64,000 nucleotides of DNA from Flaccisagitta enflata (GCA_965153355.1 OZ231127.1:39370001-39434000), one strand, 5' to 3'; positions 1 to 16,704 are shown, numbered from the stretch's first letter. Notes: generated by a model from the letters alone, not told the origin. Translations and numbers: made by a program.

Positions 1-162
1 GTTAAAAACTTTTATCTCATCCGAGGAGGCGAAATCGTCTCCGTCTTCCCCACCGCCACCGCCTCCGTCGCCACCACTGCAATCGTCTATACTAGTTGTA
101 CTCATCCTCCTGCCACCTCCACCACCATCAACGTCGATGCCAATGATCTCAGAGGCAGACAT
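1..162 (-). CDS. N-terminal coding exon of an unidentified protein, cut by window edge
   Basis: On the minus strand a clean splice acceptor (pyrimidine tract ending TCTAACAG, exon start near 183) is followed after about 20 bases by ATG at 162 and 54 open codons to the window edge. The peptide starts MSASEIIGIDVDGGGGG and is rich in Gly, Asp and Ser, so it looks like a disordered N-terminus. Codon use is GC-rich, unlike the simple repeats beside it. The acceptor upstream of the ATG implies an untranslated first exon to the right. I do not recognise the family; the rest of the gene lies outside the window. Confidence 0.55.
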   Translation of the reverse strand, partial: MSASEIIGIDVDGGGGGRRMSTTSIDDCSGGDGGGGGGEDGDDFASSDEIKVFN

Positions 163-350
163 TGCGACCCAGACGATATGTATCTGTTAGAGAAAAGGCG
201 AGAGAGAAATTAGAGGGTAAAGGCACAGACGAAGACGAAGAACAAAAAAGGAAAAAAAAGCAGGAGTCTGAATGATAGATACATTAGATATGAATGAATG
301 AATAGAAACCATTGCCTATTGGAAGGAAAAGGGTAAAGAACATGGAAAAA

Positions 351-626
<276 letters not shown>

Positions 627-654
627 GCTCAAAAAGCTAAAAAACGCCGAAGAA

Positions 655-745
655 ATAAAAAGGGGACCGACCAACCGACCGACGGACCGACCGACCGACG
701 GACCGATATGGCGGGGTGAAGAGTCGCGTAGCACGCGACTAAAAA
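655..745 (+). mobile_element. B-type hairpin element, 3' part
   Basis: GACC/GACGG tetranucleotide tract followed by GTCGCGTAGCACGCGAC (3' hairpin) and TAAAAA. The 5' half is absent; its place is taken by the (AAC)n tract, so the microsatellite may have grown inside the element. Confidence 0.7.
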
Positions 746-828
746 TGTCAGGATGGCTGAGTCTGAAAAGAATTTTCAGTCTAATGACTTCGTTCTTTTT
801 TTCGATGTCCCTTTCATTTTATCCCTTT

Positions 829-1022
829 TTAGTTGCGGGCACGCAACTCTATAAGAGGCTTTGCCCGTCGGCAGGTCTTTGGGTCCGTGGGTCCTTAAGT
901 CCGTCCATAAGCACCAGTCGAAAAGAAAAAAAAATAAGCGTTTAAGATGCCCTGTATGTATGGGGGGGACCGGGGAGTAGGCGTAGGGTTTGGATGGGGG
1001 TTGGACTCCCTTGCCCACCTTC
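829..1022 (-). mobile_element. A-type hairpin element
   Basis: Read on the minus strand it ends in GTTGCGTGCCCGCAAC plus TAAAAA. The hairpin is at 832-847, next to ATAAGAGGCTTTG and a GTCCGT tract. The 5' half is degraded (GGTGGGCAAGGG near 1015). Confidence 0.7.
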
Positions 1023-1058
1023 TCCTCTTTTCTCTTTTCCCCTTTCTTACTTTCTGTC

Positions 1059-1059
1059 T

Positions 1060-1112
<53 letters not shown>
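1059..1112 (+). repeat. (CT)n
   Basis: About 27 CT units. Confidence 0.95.
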
Positions 1113-1114
<2 letters not shown>

Positions 1115-1889
1115 CTCATGTTCTCCAGTTAATATAAACGAGTATATGAGGCGATTGACATAAAAGTGTTGCATGCAACAAGGACTTGGTTTTTTCCCCT
1201 TCTTCCACCCAAAACGCCAATGGGAACTGTGGCTTGCAGCTCTATATGAATTTCTATTCCTTCATTGATATTTTCCGTTTGTCCATCTGTCCATCCATCT
1301 AGCCGTCGGTGACGAATCGCCACTCCTTTAGCTTTCTGTGAAATTAACAACGCTAGCAGGCAGCTCTATGTACATTCAATCTTGGCGCTGAATTTCACCA
1401 GGTGTTCCTTCATTCATTTTCCTCCTTCCACACACAATTAGAAGTCCATTCATATTCCACTTAAGACTCTTGGTTTTTTTTTCATCGTATGTTTTGGCCT
1501 CGTCCTTTGCTGATGACTCCAGTGAGAGGATGAAAGTAAAAGACAGACGGACAGTAGGCGGTTGGAAATTGATCGAACCATTTTACATCCAGGGACAATG
1601 TCAATAACTTCAATAGATTCAAGAGTAATCCTTTTAAAGATGTGTCATCACATCTTTTAAAATCGCAAAAGCGGCAGATGATCAACGATACCCCTATGTA
1701 AGTTTGTGTGGGAATAAGATGCCTTATATATAATCCAAAAATTTACGTGACTTCCTGATGATCGTTGTTTCAATTCATACGCCCACTTTGCTTTTTTTTC
1801 GCTCTCCCGATCAACCTTTTTACGTCATATGATTCGTCAATGAAACTTGTGTGGGAGGAAAGCTCGCGTGTTCTATTGCGAGGGTGGGA
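1113..1889. other. No gene seen
   Basis: Unique-looking sequence with no convincing coding potential on either strand. Confidence 0.5.
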
Positions 1890-2185
1890 TTGCAACTGCG
1901 CGCCACTGCGTGCCGTGTGCGACTGCATGTCACTACGTGCACGTGCCACTGCGTGCGACTACATACGAATGGTTGCTATGTAATGTGCTGCTACGTGCTA
2001 TTTATGCGACTGCATGTCACTACATGCGCGTGCCACGTCGTGCAACTACAGACGAATGGTTATGTACTGCTACCTGCTATTTGTGATAACATGCAACTGA
2101 CGACGACTGCGGCCGTCTGCATGCGACTGCGTGCGACTGCGTACGACTGCGTGCGACTGCGTGCGACTGCATGCGTCTGCGTGGG
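1890..2185 (+). repeat. Tandem repeat: ~87-bp unit, then 10-bp TGCGACTGCG units
   Basis: Two diverged copies begin GACTGCATGTCACTAC near 1920 and 2008. They are followed at 2120-2180 by short GCGACTGCGT repeats. Confidence 0.75.
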
Positions 2186-2840
<655 letters not shown>

Positions 2841-3003
2841 TGGAAGGATGACCGTTTTACTCAACAGTCAACACATATCACTTCGTCGCTGCTATTCCTG
2901 TCACCATGTTGGCGACTTGGCGGCGCTGTTTCAACTTCTTGTTTATCACTTGATTATGCGTTGTACACGATATTTGATAACATTTTTCGACTTCATCCTT
3001 TTC

Positions 3004-3113
3004 AGGTACGACAAAGCACTTCTAGAACGGGCTGTGTCCGTCCGTCTGTCTGTCTGTCGGGTAACGCATTTGTTCGACGATCCACACCTTATTGGCTTAC
3101 TTGGCCTTGTTTA
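3004..3113 (-). mobile_element. C-type hairpin element
   Basis: On the minus strand: ACAAGGCCAAGTAAGCC 5' hairpin (3093-3112), a GACAGACAGACGG tract, then the AGGTACGACAAAGCACTTCT hairpin region (seen on plus at 3004). It matches copies at 47548 and 50026. Confidence 0.75.
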
Positions 3114-3222
3114 TCTGTCGATAATTTCCTCCCCTAACACAAGTTCGAGTAAAAACAACAAAATCGGAATCTGATGCAGGCTCGAGAGAAAATTGAGTGC
3201 ACAAGACGCAGTCCCTTATTGA

Positions 3223-3223
<1 letters not shown>

Positions 3224-3308
<85 letters not shown>

Positions 3309-3396
3309 CACATAAAATGAGTGATATGGTTGCAAAATGACATAGGGTCTTCTTCTTCTTCTTCTTCTTCTTCTTCTTCTTCTTCTTCTTCTTCTT
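3224..3396 (+). repeat. (GA)n and (TTC)n
   Basis: (GA)n to about 3306 and (TTC)n at 3349-3396. Confidence 0.95.
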
Positions 3397-3397
3397 T

Positions 3398-3580
3398 TTA
3401 GCCGCGGACAAGCAACTCTGAAAGAGGCTTTGTCGGTCGGTCCGTCCGCAAAGTCGAAAAGTAGGAAATGCTATTTGTGTATGTGTGTGTGTGGGGGGGG
3501 ATGGGATGTGGGGGGGGATGTACGCCCCTACCGCCCCCCCCCCGTCCGCGACGACATTGTAGCCACGCGTTACTTCCTCT
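3398..3580 (-). mobile_element. A-type hairpin element with internal GT/poly-G expansion
   Basis: Starts on plus with GCCGCGGACAAGCAACTCTG (degraded 3' hairpin) and the GGCTTTGTC-GGTC tract, and ends near AACGCGTGGC on minus (degraded 5' end). A (GT)n/(G)n tract sits where complete copies have CAAACATACACAAA. Confidence 0.65.
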
Positions 3581-3862
3581 TATTCTTCTTCTTCTCCATC
3601 TTCTTTCTTATTTTCCCCATAGCAATTTGATGTCACGCGCGGGGTGATACTGCCTTCGATTTATGGACACATTGAGTATCACATTCACGTCATATCGTCG
3701 GTGGTTTATCGGGGAATTTTTCTCCCGGTTGTATCGAGAAATCTGTGGCATGTAAATCCGCGCCGAGTGACGAGGCTTTACATCATTTCCAACATATCAC
3801 GAGGGGGAAACATTGGCCAGTCACTCCGTTTTGGTGTTAGACGAAATTCTAGCAGCGATGCA

Positions 3863-4706
3863 TTTGGGTGCTTCACATAGAAAAAGTTGGTTATTTATTC
3901 TCACCCTGTTTAGCTAATATGGAATGACCCATTTCAAAACCTTTAATATTTTTCTTTTATCAAAAATTGTTCATCTTAACAGTCAGGGGACAAAACACAA
4001 TGGGTATATATATCACTCCGTTGGTTTTGATCCAACCCACTGATGTTGAACAGAATGCTGTAAACAACAACTGGTTGTTGAAATTACAGCCGGCTGTTAA
4101 GTTACAAAGTTGGCAAAAATCCAATTTTTCCTAAAAAGAATGAGACCTGCAAATTCATTCTCTTGATGAAATTCTGAGAAGCTTGATATGTGACACTTAA
4201 CACTTTTTGTAATTTTTTTTTTTTAATATTGTGTTATAATTAGATTAAACAATAATAGAAATTTTTTAATTTCATGTAAAAGTATATGTCGTGACATATC
4301 AAACTTCTTAATATTTCATCAGGATTATAAATCTGCAGGTCTCATTCTTTTTAGGAAAAATTGGATTTTTGCCATCATTGCAACTTAACAGCCGGCTGTA
4401 ATTTCAACAACCAGTCGTTGTTTACAGCATTCTGTTTAACTTCAGTGGGTTGGATCAAAACCAACAGAGTGATATATATACCTATTGTGTTTTGTCCGCT
4501 GACTGTTAAGTTTTTAGGAAATTCTTTTGGAGGACCAAATTTGCATAATGCAGTGAGATAAACCGATATGCTGATTTCTTGGATTTCACTACAAAATGGA
4601 AGGCCGAAACAAAAACAAAGGATGAAGGAATTTCGCATTAAAAAAGAAAACGGTCATCTTCATGATTTTTGATCCTCCACATTATTAAAATAAGGTGAAT
4701 GGATAC
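3863..4706. mobile_element. TTGGGTGCTTCACAT-family element, right end deleted, with nested foldback
   Basis: The left terminus TTGGGTGCTTCACATAG and its flank match the intact element at 49245-49746. The internal right flank (AATGGATACTCC near 4703) also matches, but the last ~24 bp of the right terminal repeat are missing. A foldback element (3974-4511) interrupts it. Confidence 0.75.
3974..4511. mobile_element. Foldback element (large inverted repeat)
   Basis: Arms of roughly 210 bp (3974-4195 and 4298-4511) pair: CTTAACAGTCAG begins the left arm and its complement ends the right. Only ~100 AT-rich bases lie between. No ORF. Confidence 0.8.
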
Positions 4707-4836
4707 TCCATGGTCATGGACATGAAACGATTGATTTGAAATAGGCCATGCCATCCATGTATTCAAATGCGCACTCCATTTTACAATAACCCCAATTTTG
4801 AAATGATTAATTGATGACGGATGAAAAATGATTCCG

Positions 4837-6490
<1,654 letters not shown>

Positions 6491-6494
6491 TGGA

Positions 6495-6565
<71 letters not shown>

Positions 6566-6728
6566 GAAGGAAGAGCGAACGAAAGAATAAATGAATGAAT
6601 GAATGAATGAATGAATGAATGAATGAATGAATGAATGAATGAAAGAACGATGGAAAGAAAGACAGAAAAGGAAGAAAGGAAGAAAAGAAAAGAAAGAAAG
6701 ACAGAAAGAAAAAGAAAGAAAGAAAGAC

Positions 6729-6815
<87 letters not shown>

Positions 6816-6952
6816 AAAAAAGAAATTTAAGAAAACTTGGAACGGTACACGACAAGCTTGCGAAATTTGCCAGAATATCGAGTGTCATGAATAGGAGAAC
6901 TCTCCCACGAGTTTCCAGGGAACAAGAAAGGCTTGGGGGGAGGGTGAGCGAG

Positions 6953-7033
<81 letters not shown>
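6491..7033 (+). repeat. (GAAA)n, (GAAT)n, (GAAA)n, (GA)n cluster
   Basis: (GAAA)n 6491-6565, (GAAT)n 6588-6640, interrupted (GAAA)n 6641-6825, and (GA)n 6949-7033. About 120 unique bases lie between the last two. Confidence 0.95.
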
Positions 7034-7035
<2 letters not shown>

Positions 7036-7301
7036 CAGTGAAAATGCATAGGACTAGGGTGTCTTGGGATAGCTGGTAAATGCAACAAAGTATTAGAGCA
7101 TAAAAAGGGAGCATATTTTCTGTAATATGCATGTATAAGTGAATGAAATTGATGGTCCTTTTAATCCTAAGTACAAGAAATTGCAATTAAGGGCCTATTT
7201 ACTAGGTACTGTAAGTGACGTTGAAATCGACAAAAATGACGGAAATTCGCAATTGGTTCAAATTAAGGAGCCTCCAAAGGGAATCGCTCATACGGTTCTA
7301 C

Positions 7302-7376
7302 AAGTAATGCGGGGTTACAATATCGTCGTGGCCGGGTGGACAGGGTTGTATACTGTACAACCCCGCTTCGCGCACA

Positions 7377-7469
<93 letters not shown>

Positions 7470-7585
7470 ACATACACACATACACACACACACACACACA
7501 CACCCATACGCGTTTCCACACTTTCCAATTTGAACGAGACGGAGCAAGGGACCAACGAATTGACGGACCTACGCCCTACTGACAT
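7302..7585 (+). mobile_element. A-type hairpin element carrying a ~130-bp (AC)n
   Basis: CAAGTAATGCGGGGTTAC (5' hairpin) and ATATCGTCGTGG come first, then (AC)n at 7372-7503 in place of the CAAACATACACAAA segment. CGTTTCCACACTTTCC and a short GACGGACC tract follow. The 3' hairpin is lost. Confidence 0.65.
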
Positions 7586-7775
7586 GAATGAATGAATGAA
7601 AGGGTAAAGAGAATGAATGAACGAGTGAATGAGTGAATGAGTGAATGAGTGAATGAGTGAATGAGTGAATGAATGAATGAATGAATGAATGAATGAATGA
7701 ATGAATGAAGGAAGGAAGGAAGGAAGGAAGGAAGGAAGTAAGGAACGGAAAGGAAGGAAGGAAGAGAAAGAAAGA
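7586..7775 (+). repeat. (GAAT/GAGT)n and (GGAA)n
   Basis: Tetranucleotide arrays continuing to about 7775. Confidence 0.95.
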
Positions 7776-8316
7776 AAGGAAAGAAGAAAAAAGGATAGAA
7801 CTATGCCTTAAATCAAATGGCACTTAAAATCTGAAAAAAAGAAAGAAAATAAAATCGTCGCACAACAGAGACACAATACGGTCTAAAAAAAGGGGGAAAA
7901 TAGAAGGAACGATTGCAGAGTTGATAAATCCCAAAATAAATTCCAATTTTGTTGAATGATATTCATTTTGTAGTAAAGAACTGTATGACATTGAAAATAA
8001 AACACAAAATAATCCGTTGTAAACTGATTGATTTTGACGTTAAAACTGCGAAACGTTTTTACGGTTGTATTCCGGTCGTAGCCGTCGTGAGATCAAAGTT
8101 CGAATGTGGAATAGAGACAGAGACAGAGATTGAAAGAGAGGCAGAGAGAGATAGAGACAGAGACAAAAAGAGAGAAAGAGAGCTATACACAGTGAGATAC
8201 AATGAGAGATTCTCTACAAAGCGAGATTAAAAGTTATGAGCCAGAGGGGGCGGGCAAACGGAAAGAGGGACAGCTGGTGGGGCATCAAACCTTGGTCGTC
8301 CCCCGTTTCCGCGTCT

Positions 8317-8407
<91 letters not shown>

Positions 8408-9007
8408 ACGTGAGGGTCGGTCGTCAACCCTCGGAGAAGGCCAGCCCCTTCGGTGGAGCGAGCGCGAGTTCGGTTCTCGACGGCGGCACCGAAAAACCGC
8501 GCATTTTTGGCCGCCGGCCGCCGGTCACATCGAGCCCACTATACTGGAACTTTTATACGAAGGTTGGTTAACGGTCTCCCTGATGGAGCGGGGTCGGGAC
8601 TCACTCTTTGTTTGCGCGACTCAATGACAATGGTTCGCTCGTTCACTCTCAACTTTATAGATTTATTTAAAAAAAATTAAAAGTATAATCATCCATTTAA
8701 ATATATCTCTTTGGGGTCTAGTTCATAATCATGAAAACAATTTGTAATTTTATGGAAGTAAACACAATATATTTAACCAAAGAGTCAAAATATGAAAGAA
8801 ATTCTAGAAAAGAAATGTTCTATTTCAAATTTGATATATTTAGTTTTAACCAAAAATCCATTTGAATGCTATAACAAAATTTGTATTTTTGATTGCTTGT
8901 GTGCGTGAGTGTGAACACAGCCAAACTGACAAATACATTAACGGCATCCTCCACCATACCCATGGAGATACTCCTGAAAGGGAAAGGAAAAGGGGGAAAC
9001 GGAGGGA

Positions 9008-9010
<3 letters not shown>
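7776..9010. other. Gene-free, with (GA)n at 8320-8406
   Basis: GA-rich 8110-8185 and a pure (GA)n at 8320-8406. The GC-rich patch 8410-8560 has no supported exon. Confidence 0.55.

Positions 9011-9067
<57 letters not shown>
9011..9067 (+). repeat. (GA)n
   Basis: About 28 units. Confidence 0.95.
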
Positions 9068-9072
<5 letters not shown>

Positions 9073-9280
9073 AGAAGAGATAAAGGATATATGGAGACAA
9101 GAAACATAGAAGAAGAAAAGGCTAAGAAAAACTGCCGCAGGGATATCGAGGCAGAGGGGAATGAAAACAGAAACGAATTGTAAAGAAATTTTGCAAGGAA
9201 AAACGGGGTTACGCGACACATGCTTTCATGTCTCATGAAATTCCCCACCTAAATATGATTTAAGCCAGTAATACTCAGTA

Positions 9281-9868
9281 TCTTGGAAAAAAAAAATCTT
9301 CCGGCACGTTTACATGTATATCTCAGATTAGAATCAACCAATCATCAAAAAATTGGTGAGATAATTAAAGCCCTTCAAATTTGCAAGAGATCTACGCAAA
9401 CCGCATCTTTCTAGCTCAATGCTATTAAAAGCTATTCAACTTTGATTGAAATACCTAAATTTCGCTTATATTTTTTCTACACAAATTTTAAATGAGATAT
9501 CTTCACTGTTTTTCAAAATTCTTCTGAATGCATTGAGCTAGACAGATGCGGTTTGCGCAGACAGCTTGCAAATTTGAAGGGCTTCGTTTTAGTCACCAAT
9601 TTTTTTATGATTTGATGCATCTTTTGGTAGCTATGAGTGTAAATGTAGTGGAAAAAAAGATATAAAAAAATTGTGAGAAAGATCTGGAGACCAATCACTC
9701 CTGAAATACATCTTGAAGCTCTACAAATCACTTCCCCAACAAATGGTGGCCCTGATTTAATCAAAAGGAGCTCAAACTAATTATTCATGGATTTGTAAAT
9801 AATTTATAACTGTTTTCATGCCAATAAATATGTTTTTGTTACAGGGTGGAAGATTTTTTTTTCCAAGA
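9281..9868. mobile_element. Foldback MITE with TA duplication
   Basis: Terminal inverted repeats TCTTGGAAAAAAAAA...; TA dinucleotides sit at 9279-9280 and 9869-9870. A second inverted pair (about 9331-9425 and 9525-9620) lies inside. TA duplication points to Tc1/mariner-type mobilisation. No ORF. Confidence 0.75.
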
Positions 9869-9929
9869 TAGTATGAATATGAATGAAAAAGATAAGAATA
9901 ACAATAACAATAAGAATAAAAATGAGTAA

Positions 9930-10340
9930 AAGACGGCAAATTTTTCAGGGAATTTTTTGCATCATAATCAGGATAATGATAGTATTCAAATGCTTTCAAA
10001 TGCTTTACAAAAGACAAGTGGTCTCTAAAGACATCTGGTGTGGACATTTTTATCATTTTCTGACCTCAAAAGTAATTTCAACAATGCAATTTACATGAAA
10101 ATTGACAAGAAAATCTAGGATTTTAGTGACTTCATGCTCACATTTGTATATTTTTGCCTGCTGTTGAAATCAAATTACTCTCTAAGGAAGGGAAATTTGC
10201 ATTTTCAAAAACATAAATGATTGTAGAGAAGAACTATGTTTTTCATTTTTTCATTTTCTATAAAAATATATAATTTCAACCAGCCTTTAGTCACTGACCA
10301 CAATTGAAATTCTTAGTGATTTGCAGTGAATTTTCTTTAT
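9930..10340. mobile_element. Fragment of an AT-rich repeat shared with 23951-24245
   Basis: GACGGCAAATTTTT followed by GCATCATAATCAGGATAATG is found in inverse orientation at 24160-24240. Boundaries are not resolved. Confidence 0.5.
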
Positions 10341-10375
10341 TAGGTTTTTTTTTTATTGAGGGCAAATCATGCAAA

Positions 10376-10566
10376 AACAAGTGACGTGGGGTCACAATAT
10401 CGTTATGGATGGGCAGGGGCATCTAACCCCCATCCACACCCCAACCCACCCCCAACACTCAAACATACACAAAAAGTATCTAAACGCTCGTTTTCCCACA
10501 GACGGACCAATGGACGGACCGACGGACAAAGCCTCTGATAGAGTTGTATGTCCGCAACCAAAAACA
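10376..10566 (+). mobile_element. A-type hairpin element, nearly complete
   Basis: ACAAGTGACGTGGGGTCAC (5' hairpin), ATATCG, GGGCAGGGGC, CAAACATACACAAA, a GACGGACC tract, CAAAGCCTCTGATAGAG, then a degraded 3' hairpin and CAAAAA. Confidence 0.8.
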
Positions 10567-10803
10567 TCAATCATGACTTATATCAAATTTAATTTTGGCC
10601 CCCGCCACTGTCATAAGCGTGGCTATGAGGTTGCTCAACAAACACTGTTTCTTGAGTTTTTTTTAAAGAACTAGAAGAATATTATTTTCTGGCTAAAGTA
10701 TTTAAATGAGATAGAGATAGCGACCATTGAAACAACTAGAGTGTTCTTAGTTTTGGAGCAATTTCAAGCCTTGATGTTCTTTTAAGCTAGTTTCTATTGG
10801 AAA

Positions 10804-11056
10804 CAAGGCCGGATACACGGCTACCCCAGTCGCGTGCGGGTGGGCAGGGGCTATACTTGAGGACACTTCATCATTTGGGCAGGAGCAGTGAGGCCAAAGG
10901 CCGTAAAAACCCCAAAAAAAGTAGAGTGTGACGGACGGACCGACGGACGGACCAACGGACCAACGGACCAACAGATCAACGGACCAACGGACCAACGGAC
11001 CAACGGGACCAACAGACCGACAAAGCGGGGAGTAGAGTCGCGTAGCACGCAACTAA
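10804..11056 (+). mobile_element. B-type hairpin element, complete
   Basis: ACAAGGCCGGATACACGGC (5' hairpin GCCG...CGGC), CAGTCGCGTGCGGGTGGGC, a long GACGGACCAACGG tract, GGAGTAGA, and the 3' hairpin GTCGCGTAGCACGCAAC with CTAA. A D element abuts its 3' end. Confidence 0.85.
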
Positions 11057-11637
11057 CAAGTCATCCAAGGATCGCACATGGTCAGCGGTACCCGATGCCC
11101 TGCTTGGAGTGATTAGCTGAAGAAGTGGAGTGAGAGCAGGGCAGCGGCCCCAAAGGGCCGATGTCCTGTAGGACACAGGGGTGAAGTTCCATACGTCCTG
11201 AGATGGCATATTTGGGGTAATTTTCTGTGATATTCATTGGGAATTTTTTTTTTCAATTTTCTGTCAATTTGCCATGTTATTCAATGAGAATTTGAAGTCT
11301 GAGAGGCTGGATTTAGGGCCCAAGAGGCTGGATTTGAGGCCCAAGAGGCTGGATTTGAGGCCTGAGAGGCTGGATTTGAGGCCTGAGAGGCTGGATTTGA
11401 GGCCTGAGAGGCTGGCTTTGAGGCCTGGGAGGCTTGATTTGAGGCCTGAGAGGCCAGATTTGAGGCCTGAGAGGCCAGATTTGAGGCCTGGGAGGCTGGA
11501 CTTGAGGCCTGAGAGGCTTGAGAAGCTTCGGAGGGGGGGGACGTACGTACGTACGTACGTAATGTCAGACGGACGTAACGGTTCACCCCTGTGTCCTACA
11601 GGACATCGGCCCTTTGGGGCCGCTGCCCAAAAAGCGA
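11056..11637 (+). mobile_element. D-type hairpin element with 21-bp minisatellite
   Basis: ACAAGTCATCCAAGGATCGC start, then the pair GCCCTGCT...AGCAGGGC, CCCCAAAGGG, TGTCCTGTAGGACA. About a dozen TTTGAGGCCTGAGAGGCTGGA units follow. The same structured block then appears inverted, ending GGGCCGCTGCCCAAAAAG. Confidence 0.85.
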
Positions 11638-11639
11638 AT

Positions 11640-12139
<500 letters not shown>

Positions 12140-12284
12140 TGGAGAGATGAATAATTGAATATAAATGCAAATTAGATGATAGGGAGAGAGAGTCTGCGGC
12201 TAGTGATGGAAGCGAGATCGCGGGAAGAGAAGAAGGGGAGGAAGAAAGTTCCGTTTTCGCCGACGGCAAATGACAACTCAGCGA

Positions 12285-12790
12285 TATTTCACGAATTAAA
12301 ACCAATACAAACCCATCATTCCAATCAGCCACCCAAAAACACGGTGGGATGGAAAACTTTCAACTGAAACTCATCATTCCAATCAGCCACCAAAAAACAT
12401 GTTGTATTGAAACGCTTTCATCTGAAACACATTATTCCTATAAGTCACCCCAAAACACGGTGGGATGGAAAACTTTCAACTGAAACCCAGAATTCCAAGC
12501 AACCACCCAAAAACACGGTGGGATGGGAAACTTTCAACTGAAACCCAGAATTCCAAGCAACCACTCAAAAACACGGTGGGATGAAAAACTTTCTACTAAA
12601 ACTCATCATTCCAATCAGCCACCCAAAAACACAGTGGGATGGAAAACTTTCAACTGAAGCGTAACGTGCAAATTAACCATCTAAAAACACGCTACAATGG
12701 AATGCTTTCAACTGAAAAAAACTACAACTGAATCCCGTGTTTCCTATCAACCACTTTAAAACACGCTGGTATAGAAAATTTGAAAATTGA
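12285..12790 (+). repeat. ~62-bp minisatellite, about 8 units
   Basis: Each unit contains ACCCAAAAACACGGTGGGAT, GGAAAACTTTCAACTGAAAC and CATCATTCCAATCAGC. Units decay towards the right end. Not coding in any frame. Confidence 0.85.
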
Positions 12791-12954
12791 AGCACATGGA
12801 CATCATGATCATAACCTGTTGCCACAAATCATGTTATTCCATCTTAGCCAAGTCCAAACAGACACAGTTTTAGTTAACTGTATTGTTTCAAGTTTCTCAT
12901 TCATGACTTGTTCAAACCTTAGGTGCGCCAAATAGGAATGTGAAAGCAGTTGAT

Positions 12955-13052
12955 ATTCATGCCACTTCCACCGCTTCCCCTTCCACTTCCACTTCCATTT
13001 TACAGTCCAAATTCTGGTAGCTATCCCATGCACCAAAGTGGAAAAGCGCTTC
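12955..13052. repeat. J-family hairpin repeat
   Basis: CCACTTCC repeats, then TTTTACAGTCCAAATTCTGG, GTAGCTATCCCAT and AAGCGCTTCCATATCCC. Copies flank the Penelope-like element (18850-18962 and 20430-20495). Confidence 0.6.
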
Positions 13053-13056
13053 CATA

Positions 13057-13132
13057 TCCCTAGTGACAAAGCACCTCTATAACTAGCTTTGTCCATTAGT
13101 TGGTTGGTTGGTTGGTTGGTTGGTAAAACAAA
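13057..13132 (-). mobile_element. C-type hairpin element, 3' part
   Basis: GTGACAAAGCACCTCTATAAC followed by a (GGTT)n tract, as at 47548 and 50026. The 5' end is missing. Confidence 0.6.
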
Positions 13133-13285
13133 CAAATGAAGATCCACGTGGTCTACTTTGGTATTGTTTTTCATTGCTGCCTCTGTCATTTCCTTGATAC
13201 CACTTTTTCATGATCATCTATAAACATATGTTCCACCAGCACTCATGGGGTCCTGGTCAGTATGTATTTGTCATGACAGGGTGTT

Positions 13286-13342
13286 ACACTTTTATCTTTT
13301 ATCTTTTATCTTTTATCTTTTATCTTTTATCTTTTATCTTTC
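13286..13342 (+). repeat. (TTTTATC)n heptamer repeat
   Basis: About eight TTTTATC units. Confidence 0.9.
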
Positions 13343-14187
13343 ATCCTAAAGATTGTTGGATGGAATGAATTCCACAAAGGTGCTGAGAGGCACTCAGAGA
13401 ATGTTTCCTTAAAATAAATGTTGCTCCTGCGTGGACAAATACAGAATCAATCCGCCGTGGTGGAACATTAGAAGATAGATGGTTGCTGCTCGATGGATTG
13501 CAGAGAGTAAGAAAGACACCACACCAAAAGGCAGCGTACTGAATAAACGGCATGAAAGAAAGTGGTAAATAGACAGAAGACAAAAAGACAAAAAAAAAAC
13601 ATTGATAGAAGGCTGAGGAATAAAGCCAGAAGACAGAACGAACAATGTACATTTGGTTATTACAAAAAGTAAGTTGAGACATGAGAGTAATATTCTTACT
13701 TGGCTCAGTCAACGAATGAACTGCGATCAGTGGCGTACGGGAGGGGACGTCCCTAGTATTGGACACCAGGGATATATTGAATGAAATAAAAATGAGAAAA
13801 AATGGCAAGTATACAAACATAGATTTTTTTTTACCATGAAATAACGTTATGTTTTACAGTTTAGAAAAACTGCGCTCATTGCGGAAAATCATATTTTTTT
13901 ACTAAACTTTTTTTTTCAAACATACATGAAAATCTGATGAGCTATAGTGACGGGCCCTGGCAACATTTCTGCCATACACCGCTGTCTGCAATCAGTGCAA
14001 TGGCTCTTTGATGCTTACGTGGTTGCGCAATAACTTATTTCCTTTTACTAATAAAACGTTGACATGGCTTTTTCTATTTTAGCTTCATTTTCGTAGAGAC
14101 TGAAGAGAGCCATCCATTTTCATGTTTCAACTACAGAAAAATAAGAAAAAAACAAAAAACAAGGCCAAGTAGGCAAAAGATGCGTCT
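13343..14187. other. No gene seen
   Basis: Unique AT-rich sequence. ACAAGGCCAAGTAGGC at about 14159 is an isolated C-element 5' end. Confidence 0.45.
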
Positions 14188-14495
<308 letters not shown>

Positions 14496-14687
14496 ACGAA
14501 GATGATGATGCACTTTTATATCGCAATTATGTCAAATTACGCGATATTGATGAACGCGTAACCAACCGACGGACGGACAGACGGACGGACGGATGGACGC
14601 AGCTGAAAAACACTCCTCGTCACTCAAATGATGCGTCTGTTCCGTCTGTTCACCTTTTGACCAAACTTATCTTGTCCCAATCCGCTG

Positions 14688-14832
14688 AGGCCGGATACAC
14701 GGCGGCACACAAGTTGCGCGTGGTTGGGCAGGGGCAGTGATGCGAAAACCGCCCGTAAACGCCGAAAAAGTTATGTGTGACTGACCGACCATCTAACATA
14801 GCTGGTGATTGAGTCGTGTAGCGCACGGCTAG
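14688..14832 (+). mobile_element. B-type hairpin element
   Basis: GGCCGGATACACGGC 5' hairpin, TTGGGCAGGGGCAGTGATGC, a shortened tetranucleotide tract, and GAGTCGTGTAGCGCACGGCTA as a degraded 3' hairpin. Confidence 0.7.
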
Positions 14833-15032
14833 AGAGGGTCATCTAACGACTAAAGCGGATTTCTTTTCTTTCTTTCGTTTCAGGTAATGTACTTCAACGT
14901 ATTGGTTTCACTTCAGCCGAAGGAGAAAAGACGGTTTAAAGTTCAAATGACAATGCCGACGGCGAATGTTCCACGTGGGTGGTTCAGTTGTTGTTTTCCT
15001 CGGATCTAAATAAAATATCAACGACAACGAAG

Positions 15033-16704
<1,672 letters not shown>

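Noticed and set aside
1500-1540. CTGATGA...GAAA pattern resembling a hammerhead ribozyme near a retroelement-rich region
   Set aside because: Stem II does not pair and stems I and III are absent; no hammerhead supported anywhere near the Penelope-like element.
10804-11056. B elements as canonical Helitrons because they end CTAA after a hairpin
   Set aside because: Canonical Helitrons start TC, have no 5' hairpin and leave about 10 bases between hairpin and CTRR; the resemblance is partial.
11056-11200. D-element structured block as a possible ribozyme or tRNA-like promoter
   Set aside because: Stable stems are present but I found no hammerhead, HDV or twister core and no RNA polymerase III B-box; kept only as a structural observation.
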